Shown here one piece after another: positions 1-5,027 of a stretch of 7,271 nucleotides of DNA. A program made the translations under genes and the position numbers. The notes beneath the pieces were generated by a model. The model had not been told where the DNA came from and ran no database searches. It saw nothing but the letters and a program-made list of their open reading frames with translations. The stretch is from an uncultured Pseudomonadota bacterium (GTDB lineage Bacteria; Myxococcota_A; UBA796; CAJQPC01). Each line of letters opens with the position of its first letter. The stretch's first letter is position 1. The DNA is taken from NCBI GenBank assembly GCA_937915955.1, contig CALGIB010000064.1, positions 1 through 7,271 of the forward strand. Direction: 5' to 3'.

Positions 1-703
1 CCCCGACGGACAGTCCCGCTCCCCTCTGGGTCACCGAGACCAGCTCCCGGGGGTCGTTGCTCCAGGTGTCCAGGCTGCCGGCCTCGCTGCCGGCGCTGCC
101 TGGCGAGAAGCGCATCGTGACGGTCTGGTACGCCCCCGGGCCCAGCTCCAGGGGAAGCTCGGGGGCATCGACCACGCTGTAGCCCGCGCCGCTGGCGGCG
201 ATCTCGTCGACGAGCAGGTCCTCGACCCCGACGTTCTGCAGGGTCAGCTCGAGCTCCCCGCTGCAGCCCAGGGCCAGCTCGCCGAAGTCGTACTCCGCCG
301 GGCTGATCTCCAGCATGGGTGTGCGCCCGCCGCCCAGCAGCGGCAGGGAGAGCTCGGGGGTATCGGGGTCGTCCGAGCTCAGCACCAGCGTGCCACGCAG
401 CTCGCCCGGGGCGTCGGGCTGGAAGCTCAGCTCGAGCTCGAGCAGGCCGCCGGGCTCGAGCTCGACCAGGCCCGTGGCGGGCACCGTGAAGGCCTCGCTG
501 TCGGGGATCTCGGCCGAGTACAGCGCCAGCAGGGCGCTGCCGACGTTCTGGACCTGCACCGAGCGTGTGGCGCGCTCGTCCGAGCGCAGGTGGCCGAAGT
601 CCAGCGACGCCGGGTGGGTCGCGATGTCCGGCTCGCCGTTGAGCGGGTCGCCTCCGAAGACGGTCAGCGAGTGATCGGTGCAGGCCAGCAGCAGCAGGAT
701 CAC
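1..703 (-). CDS. Lipoprotein with two ASH/choice-of-anchor-D type domains (3' end outside window)
   Basis: The reading frame is open from GTG at 703 to the window edge: 234 residues, C-terminus missing. The N-terminus MILLLLACTD is a very short lipoprotein signal with lipobox LLAC and lipidated Cys8. Residue +2 is Thr, so there is no inner-membrane retention Asp by the E. coli rule, and outer-membrane anchoring is the likely fate. Two immunoglobulin-like repeats follow, at about 25-124 and 130-231. Each begins with a 'DFG' signature (SLDFGHL, YDFGELALG), continues with V/LQNVG and F(Q/S)P, and ends near a Gly-rich LLGGG or RGAG. This is the pattern of ASH/HYDIN and choice-of-anchor-D domains, which are binding or structural beta-sandwiches without catalysis. 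The start is supported by a GGAGGG ribosome site and by a GTGA overlap with the preceding gene. The partner is unknown. The domain call is by motif and the lipoprotein call is strong. Confidence 0.85.
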   Translation of the reverse strand, partial: MILLLLACTDHSLTVFGGDPLNGEPDIATHPASLDFGHLRSDERATRSVQVQNVGSALLALYSAEIPDSEAFTVPATGLVELEPGGLLELELSFQPDAPGELRGTLVLSSDDPDTPELSLPLLGGGRTPMLEISPAEYDFGELALGCSGELELTLQNVGVEDLLVDEIAASGAGYSVVDAPELPLELGPGAYQTVTMRFSPGSAGSEAGSLDTWSNDPRELVSVTQRGAGLSVG

Positions 704-1320
704 AGGGCCCTCCGATAGGACAGCGCCGGCGTCAGCGTCCACTGACGGTCCAGGCCGGTGAGGGGGTCGCTGCCCAGCACGTCCAGCGCCAGGCCCATGC
801 GGAGCTGCCCGGGCCCCTTGGTCACCGACAGGCCGAGCTCGCCCAGCGCCCCCAGGTGCAGGCCCGCGCCCAGGAGCTCGCCGCCGACCAGCGTGCGGCT
901 GTAGGCGAGCTGGGGGCCGAGCCGAAGCTCGGGCGAGGCCGTCGCGCTCTCACCCAGGAGACGGAAGGAGACCGCCAGTTGCGTGGTCACCGTGTGCTGC
1001 AGGAGCTCCTCGGCCCAGGGGTCTTCGAGTCGAGTCTCGGAGACGAGCAGCCTGCCCGTGCCGCGCAGCCAGGCCCCGGAGGCACCCAGGTGCAGGCGTC
1101 CGTCGAGGGCGCGTGGCCGAAAGCCGAGCTCCAGCCGGGGCGCGAGTCCAGCCTGGAGCCTGCCCTTGGGCAGCCCCACGCCGAGCCCCACGCCGACGGT
1201 GGGCCCCGTGCGCGCCTGCTGCTCCGGCGGCCTCTCGCGGGTGAACTCGACGGACTCGTCCGGCAGGTCCTCCTCGGGGAGGTCCTGGGCGAGGGCCAGG
1301 CCGGCGCACACCCAGATCAC
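700..1320 (-). CDS. Secreted protein, probable outer-membrane beta-barrel
   Basis: The product is 206 residues from GTG at 1320. The N-terminus MIWVCAGLALAQ looks like a short signal peptide with a signal peptidase I site after ALA (residue 11). An acidic linker follows (about 13-35, with PEEDLPDE). The rest is mostly alternating polar/hydrophobic stretches separated by short turns: about 38-51, 53-69, 74-93, 106-123, 129-145, 149-168, 170-183 and 192-206. That is roughly eight candidate strands, in line with a small beta-barrel. No homologous family is recognised and the usual C-terminal aromatic residue is absent (it ends SYRRAL), so the barrel call is inference. The gene overlaps its neighbours by four bases on both sides (GTGA at 1317-1320 and at 700-703), which implies co-translation with two lipoproteins. 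A GTG at 1332 would add four acidic residues before the signal and is less likely. The 253 in-frame residues further upstream are only a shadow of the previous gene. Confidence 0.8.
   Translation of the reverse strand: MIWVCAGLALAQDLPEEDLPDESVEFTRERPPEQQARTGPTVGVGLGVGLPKGRLQAGLAPRLELGFRPRALDGRLHLGASGAWLRGTGRLLVSETRLEDPWAEELLQHTVTTQLAVSFRLLGESATASPELRLGPQLAYSRTLVGGELLGAGLHLGALGELGLSVTKGPGQLRMGLALDVLGSDPLTGLDRQWTLTPALSYRRAL
708..713 (-). promoter_or_regulatory. Shine-Dalgarno site of the ASH-domain lipoprotein
   Basis: GGAGGG lies four bases before the GTG at 703, inside the last codons of the upstream beta-barrel gene. It is the best ribosome-binding match in the leftward unit. It decides the start of the downstream lipoprotein and shows that this gene can be initiated in its own right as well as by coupling. 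Confidence 0.75.
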
Positions 1321-4300
1321 CAGTTCGTCCACTCGGTGGTGCTGCTGGCGGCTTCGTCCGAGGTCTCGCCGCCGATGGCGAAGAGGATGGCGGACTCCTG
1401 GGCCGAGCCAGCCAGGTAGCGGTCCTCGGCCAGCGAGACGCCCTGGCTGTTCCAGTTGCGCAGGTCGGGCGGCCCGGTGATCTCGGCGCTGACGCCGCCT
1501 CCGCTGGGCTCGCCCTTCTGACCGCCGAAGACGTGCAGGTAGTCGGCGGCCGAGCCGGTCACCATGCCGGCCCGCGCGGGCGAGAGGCTGTCGACGGTGC
1601 CCCAGTCGCTGAGCGTGCCGCCGGCGACCAGCTGTCCTGCATCGACCGCGCCGCTGGTGTTCGAGTCGGTGCGCCCGCCGGCGAAGTAGAGCCAGGTCTC
1701 GCCGGGGTCGACGACGCTGTGGAAGCGGCTGTCCACCGTGAAGGCCGAGCACTCGCTGCGCGCCGCCGAGAGCTCGGTGTCCAGGGTCCTCCAGCTGCCG
1801 ACCTCCTGGCTCGAGGGCCCGGTGACGCGGACGTCCAGGACCTCGACGCTGTCCAGCGCCTGCCCGCTGGCGTCGCGACCGCCGGCGGCGACCAGCCACC
1901 AGACCTCGGGGTCGGTCTGAGGGTCGGGCGCCAGGGCCAGGCAGAGCCCGTCCCGCTCGGTGCCCAGGTTGGCCAGGCGGGCCCACTGGCCCAGCGAGCC
2001 CTCCTCCAGCGGCGCGCGGCTGCTGTCGGTGGCCTCGCCCTCGTCCGTGAAGCTGGGATCGGTCACGTCGGCCAGCCACTCGGTGCTCGAGGCGCCCGCC
2101 GCGCTGCTCCGGTAGACGCGGTAGCCGCTGGCCCGGGCGACGGTGGTCCAGCTGAGCGTGGGCCGCAGCGCGCCCTCGATGGCGGGCAGGCTCAGGGTCA
2201 GGGGGGCGCTGGCCAGGGACTCGCCGCCGGAGTTGACCTCGTCGTCCTCGGGGAAGGTCGCCGCGACCCGGTAGGTCCAGGTCCCCTCGGTCAGGCCGTC
2301 GCTGCCTCGCGCCACGGAGACGTCCTCGAGCAGCGGCGCGTCCAGCGGATCCAGGATCCGGGCGCGGTAGGTCGAGGTCGTGGCCTGCGCGCCGTTGTGT
2401 CCGCCGATCAGGTAGACGTACTCGCCCAGCGCCACGGCGGCCGCGCGGGTGCGGGCCTTGGGCAGGGCCGAGCTCAGCACCTGCCAGTCCTCGATGTCGC
2501 CGTAGACGCCGATGCGGGCGACCTCGATGTCGGCGCGCGCGCTGGCGTCGCTGCCCTCGTCGCCGCCGATCGCGTAGAGCCAGCGGTTGACGCTGCTGGT
2601 GCGCCCCGCGGCCGCGGCCAGGGCTCGCCGACCTACGTTGAGCTCGGGGCCCGCGCTCCAGTCGCCCAGGTTCTGGGAGGGGTTGCGGATCGAGATCGCC
2701 GCGAAGCTGGCCTGCGTGTCGTCGCTGTTGGTCAGCTGGACCAGGCAGACGCCGCCGTTGAAGCTGGTGGCCGGCACCAGGATCTCGACCGAGGCGTAGC
2801 TGCTGGAGATCCGCGTGGTGCTGACGGTGCTCTCGACCGAGCCCTCTCGGCAGATCAGCTCGACCACCGGGTCACGGAAGTCCCGCCCGGAGATCGTCAC
2901 CACGGTCGAGGACGACTTGTCCAGCGCCGAGGGGCTGACACCCGTGATGGTGGGCGGTGGATCCCAGAGCACCTCGACGCTCTTCCAGAGCACGCCCAGG
3001 CCTCCGTCGGGGTTCACGGCCAGCAGGCTGTAGGTGCCGACGTCCAGGCCATCGGGCAGGGTGGCGGCCAGCTCCTGGCTGTCCCGGAAGGACACCCCCA
3101 GCAGCGCGGTCGTCGCCCCCGTCGAGCCCGGTCCGACGAGGTAGAGGCGAGGGGTGTCCTGCAGGTCCTCGCCCTGGATCTCCACCGGGGTCCGATCGAA
3201 GGTCCAGGCCTGGGCCGGCGAGATCGATGAGAGCGACAGCGACTGCTTGGAGGTGACCGTGAAGCCGCCCGCGGCCTGGCCCTCGCAGCCCCCGTCCTGG
3301 TCCAGCTGGACCGTATAGATCCCGTCGTCGAGCTCGGGCAGGTCGATCCGCAGGCGTGAGGGGTCGTCCGGCTCCCAGCTCCAGTCCGCCTCGACGCGAG
3401 TCCCCGTGGAGTCCTCGATCCAGGCGTCGGTGAGCTCGCCGGACAGGTCCGCGATCCAGGCGGTGATCGTCATGGGCAGGGCGGCGTAGACCGAGGGCGG
3501 GTCCACCGAGAAGACCAGCGGCGCCTCGGTGACCTGCAGGCCGCCGGGCAGCGCGGCGACGCAGGCGCTGTCGGGCGAGCCGACCTCGAGGGTGTGCTCG
3601 CCGGCGTCCAGGGCGGGCACCTCGGCGTAGAGCGTGCCCGAGTCCTGTCGGCTGCTGGGCACCTCGACGCCGTCGACGAAGACCACCGCGTCCAGGGGGA
3701 AGTCCTGGCCCTGGACCTCGACCTCGCCCCCGCTGACGCAGACCGTCGGCGGGCTGAGCGCGAAGACCTCGGGGCTGGGCGTGACCTCGACGCGCGCGAC
3801 GTTGCTGGGGCCGCAGGACGCGGACTCGGGGTTGTGGACCTCGACCTCGACGTCCCCCAGCGGCAGCAGGCTGGCGTCGACGGTCACCAGCAGGCTGGCG
3901 CAGAGCTGGCCGCCGTCGAAGTCCGTGCAGTCCATCGCCGAGGAGACGTCTACGGGCTGCCCGGCGAAGCGCACGGTCGGCAGCTCGCCCTGGCTCACGA
4001 CGAAGCCGGAGCCGCTCAGCACGTAGTCGACCAGGCCGGCCTCGTGGCAGCTCTCGCCGGGCTGGATGTCCTCCAGGGTCGGCGCGGTCAGGATCAGCAC
4101 GCCGGGCTCGGCCCGGGTCACCCGGCCGTAGGCGTCGCTGGCCTCGAGCAGCCACAGGCCGCTCGCCACGCCGAGCCCCTCGAGGTCCACCCAGGCCTCA
4201 CCAGCCCCCCAGTCGACGCGCTGCTCGGCCAGCGGCAGCCTCAGCTCGCTGGGCTGGCCGCTCAGGTCGACGACCTGTTGCAGGGCCAGATCCGGGAAAC

Positions 4301-4457
4301 GCAGGCGGGGCTCCTCGGCCAGCGGATCGAGCACGATCGGCTCCAGCGCGGAGCCGAGCGCCTGGACGCCGCCGGGCTCGCCCGAGCACACCTGAGCGCT
4401 GCCGATCAGCTCGACAGGCGCGCCGGTCTCGCAGGCGAGGAGGAAGAGGAAGGTCAC
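1317..4457 (-). CDS. Large lipoprotein: TIG-like repeats plus kelch propeller interrupted by an FN3-like domain
   Basis: The product is 1046 residues. The N-terminus MTFLFLLACETG has lipobox LLAC (Cys9) and Glu at +2, so it is predicted to be outer-membrane anchored. Residues 127-590 hold about five IPT/TIG-like beta-sandwiches. The clearest are at 230-310 (LSPPTVCVSGGEVEVQGQDF), 408-497 and 503-590 (TGVSPSALDKSSSTVVTISG); those at 127-226 and 313-402 are more diverged. From 598 to the end there are six kelch-type blades, each with a Trp (600, 658, 825, 889, 952, 1002) and a hydrophobic strand ending in Gly-Gly (631, 685, 859, 927, 978, 1029), as in YVYLIGG and YLHVFGG. An FN3-like domain (about 703-815, with LSWTTVARASGYRVYRSS) sits between blades 2 and 3. 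These folds bind protein or glycan; no catalytic site is seen. GTG 4457 is the start because TAA lies in frame four codons upstream and only a CTG lies between. No good ribosome site precedes it. Confidence 0.9.
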   Translation of the reverse strand: MTFLFLLACETGAPVELIGSAQVCSGEPGGVQALGSALEPIVLDPLAEEPRLRFPDLALQQVVDLSGQPSELRLPLAEQRVDWGAGEAWVDLEGLGVASGLWLLEASDAYGRVTRAEPGVLILTAPTLEDIQPGESCHEAGLVDYVLSGSGFVVSQGELPTVRFAGQPVDVSSAMDCTDFDGGQLCASLLVTVDASLLPLGDVEVEVHNPESASCGPSNVARVEVTPSPEVFALSPPTVCVSGGEVEVQGQDFPLDAVVFVDGVEVPSSRQDSGTLYAEVPALDAGEHTLEVGSPDSACVAALPGGLQVTEAPLVFSVDPPSVYAALPMTITAWIADLSGELTDAWIEDSTGTRVEADWSWEPDDPSRLRIDLPELDDGIYTVQLDQDGGCEGQAAGGFTVTSKQSLSLSSISPAQAWTFDRTPVEIQGEDLQDTPRLYLVGPGSTGATTALLGVSFRDSQELAATLPDGLDVGTYSLLAVNPDGGLGVLWKSVEVLWDPPPTITGVSPSALDKSSSTVVTISGRDFRDPVVELICREGSVESTVSTTRISSSYASVEILVPATSFNGGVCLVQLTNSDDTQASFAAISIRNPSQNLGDWSAGPELNVGRRALAAAAGRTSSVNRWLYAIGGDEGSDASARADIEVARIGVYGDIEDWQVLSSALPKARTRAAAVALGEYVYLIGGHNGAQATTSTYRARILDPLDAPLLEDVSVARGSDGLTEGTWTYRVAATFPEDDEVNSGGESLASAPLTLSLPAIEGALRPTLSWTTVARASGYRVYRSSAAGASSTEWLADVTDPSFTDEGEATDSSRAPLEEGSLGQWARLANLGTERDGLCLALAPDPQTDPEVWWLVAAGGRDASGQALDSVEVLDVRVTGPSSQEVGSWRTLDTELSAARSECSAFTVDSRFHSVVDPGETWLYFAGGRTDSNTSGAVDAGQLVAGGTLSDWGTVDSLSPARAGMVTGSAADYLHVFGGQKGEPSGGGVSAEITGPPDLRNWNSQGVSLAEDRYLAGSAQESAILFAIGGETSDEAASSTTEWTNW

Positions 4458-4474
4458 CAGGCCAGCTTACGCAT
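4454..4474 (-). other. Six-codon ORF overlapping the start of the TIG/kelch lipoprotein (leader peptide or broken signal)
   Basis: ATG at 4474 opens MRKLAW, whose TGA (4456-4454) overlaps the GTG of the large lipoprotein in the same GTGA arrangement used by the next two genes. Two readings are possible. It may be a minimal leader that delivers ribosomes to a start lacking its own ribosome site. Or it may be the original start of the lipoprotein, put out of frame by one base: MRKLAW joined to TFLFLLAC would be a normal charged lipoprotein signal. No ribosome site is visible before the ATG. It could be chance. Confidence 0.25.
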
Positions 4475-4587
4475 GGGACGGGTGGGGGTGACACACCAGG
4501 GAGAGAGTTTGACCTGGAGTTTTTGGACTACGGAGGTCACCAGGGCCCCCGGTGGAGCGTAGGTCTCTTCCAAACCCGGAGTCGTCC
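4458..4587. promoter_or_regulatory. Divergent intergenic region, expected to hold both promoters
   Basis: These 130 bases separate the two divergent starts, so transcription of both sets should begin here. The least GC-rich stretch is 4505-4532. A TTGACC on the plus strand (4509-4514) resembles a -35 box, but no acceptable -10 lies 16-18 bases after it. An 11-base direct repeat, AGGTCACCAGG, occurs at 4451-4461 (covering the minus-strand start) and again at 4534-4544. A run of G tracts lies at 4475-4501. No operator or riboswitch fold is recognised. Confidence 0.5.
4578..4581 (+). promoter_or_regulatory. Shine-Dalgarno site deciding the TadE-like start
   Basis: GGAG lies six bases before TTG 4588. 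The other in-frame starts are weaker: GTG 4552 has only AGGG in front, and ATG 4636 has no site at proper distance and would remove the charged residues before the membrane segment. Confidence 0.5.
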
Positions 4588-4956
4588 TTGGCCGCACGCC
4601 GCCACCAAGCCGGAAGCGCTCTCCACAACGCCGTGATGGCGCCCCTCTTCCTTGTCCTGCTCGGGCTGGTCACCGAGTTCGGCTGGTACGGCGTGCAGGA
4701 GCAGCGCTTGAGCGTGTGCGTCGAGGCGGCGACGACCTCGGCCTCGACCAGCTCGGACCCGGCGGAGACCTTCGAAGCCGAGCTGGCCACCCAGCTGGAT
4801 CGAGAGGGCCTGGGTCACCTGAGCCGCTCGGTGCTCGCCTACACCGACGGGCCGCGGCTGCAGGCCACCATCGCGCTGGACTACCCGGGCCTGTCGGGCT
4901 TCGCGCCCGTGCCCAGGCTGCTCGAGCGCACAGTGTCGGCGCCGCTCGGCGGCTGA
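4588..4956 (+). CDS. TadE-like single-pass membrane protein (pseudopilin-like)
   Basis: The product is 122 residues from the preferred TTG start. The N-terminus is MAARRHQAGSALHNAVMAPL, followed by a hydrophobic segment at about 15-29 and then TEFGWYGVQEQRL. A short Arg-rich leader, a Gly followed at once by the hydrophobic segment, AP within it and EFG at its end is the layout of TadE/TadG-like minor pilins, which are anchored in the inner membrane with the C-terminus outside. The position five after Gly9 is Asn14 rather than the usual Glu, so prepilin-peptidase processing is uncertain. The remaining 80 or so residues are mixed and end in SAPLGG. It has a single Cys in the extracytoplasmic part (Cys44). 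No other tad gene is in the window. The acidic lipoprotein follows 65 bases later and is probably co-transcribed. GTG 4552 would give 134 residues. The family call rests on the N-terminal third only. Confidence 0.65.
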   Translation: MAARRHQAGSALHNAVMAPLFLVLLGLVTEFGWYGVQEQRLSVCVEAATTSASTSSDPAETFEAELATQLDREGLGHLSRSVLAYTDGPRLQATIALDYPGLSGFAPVPRLLERTVSAPLGG

Positions 4957-4995
4957 TGGCCTCCGCGAGTGGACAAGGGCCGCGTTGTCGAGCAA

Positions 4996-5027
4996 GTTCA
5001 AGCCATCCAGGAAGGTGACTCTTGAAC
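4996..5027. repeat. Inverted repeat enclosing the ribosome site and start of the acidic lipoprotein
   Basis: GTTCAAG (4996-5002) and CTTGAAC (5021-5027) are perfect 7-base complements separated by 18 bases. The right arm contains the TTG start (5022-5024), and the loop contains the ribosome site. In RNA this could form a hairpin that pairs the start codon while exposing the Shine-Dalgarno; in DNA it could be a protein-binding palindrome. With only seven pairs and an 18-base loop it would be only moderately stable. Confidence 0.4.
5010..5018 (+). promoter_or_regulatory. Shine-Dalgarno site of the acidic lipoprotein
   Basis: GGAAGGTGA matches the purine-rich core of the 16S complement with one mismatch, and its AAGG ends six bases before TTG 5022. 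TGA in the same frame at 5016-5018 rules out any start further upstream, and the next Met is residue 159, after the signal sequence, so TTG must be used. Confidence 0.7.

Noticed and set aside
1533..3230. Plus-strand open frame of 565 codons antisense to the TIG/kelch lipoprotein
   Set aside because: Its product is a low-complexity Ala/Gly/Arg/Val mix with no domain, while the opposite strand encodes clear TIG, kelch and FN3 motifs. Long antisense frames are expected in DNA this GC-rich.
2872..4155. Minus-strand frame of 427 codons inside the large lipoprotein
   Set aside because: It is an Arg/Gly/Pro-rich shifted frame with no recognisable domain, covered by the real reading frame.
4509..4534. 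TTGACC followed by TACGGA as a plus-strand promoter
   Set aside because: The spacing is 14 bases and the -10 match is poor, so I do not call it as a promoter.
3594..4562. Plus-strand open frame of 322 codons across the lipoprotein start
   Set aside because: It has an Ala/Asp/Leu/Gln-rich composition without motifs and lies antisense to the N-terminal half of a well-supported gene.
4957..5021. Terminator between the TadE-like gene and the acidic lipoprotein
   Set aside because: There is no GC-rich hairpin followed by T residues. The only inverted repeat overlaps the next start codon, so read-through is more likely.
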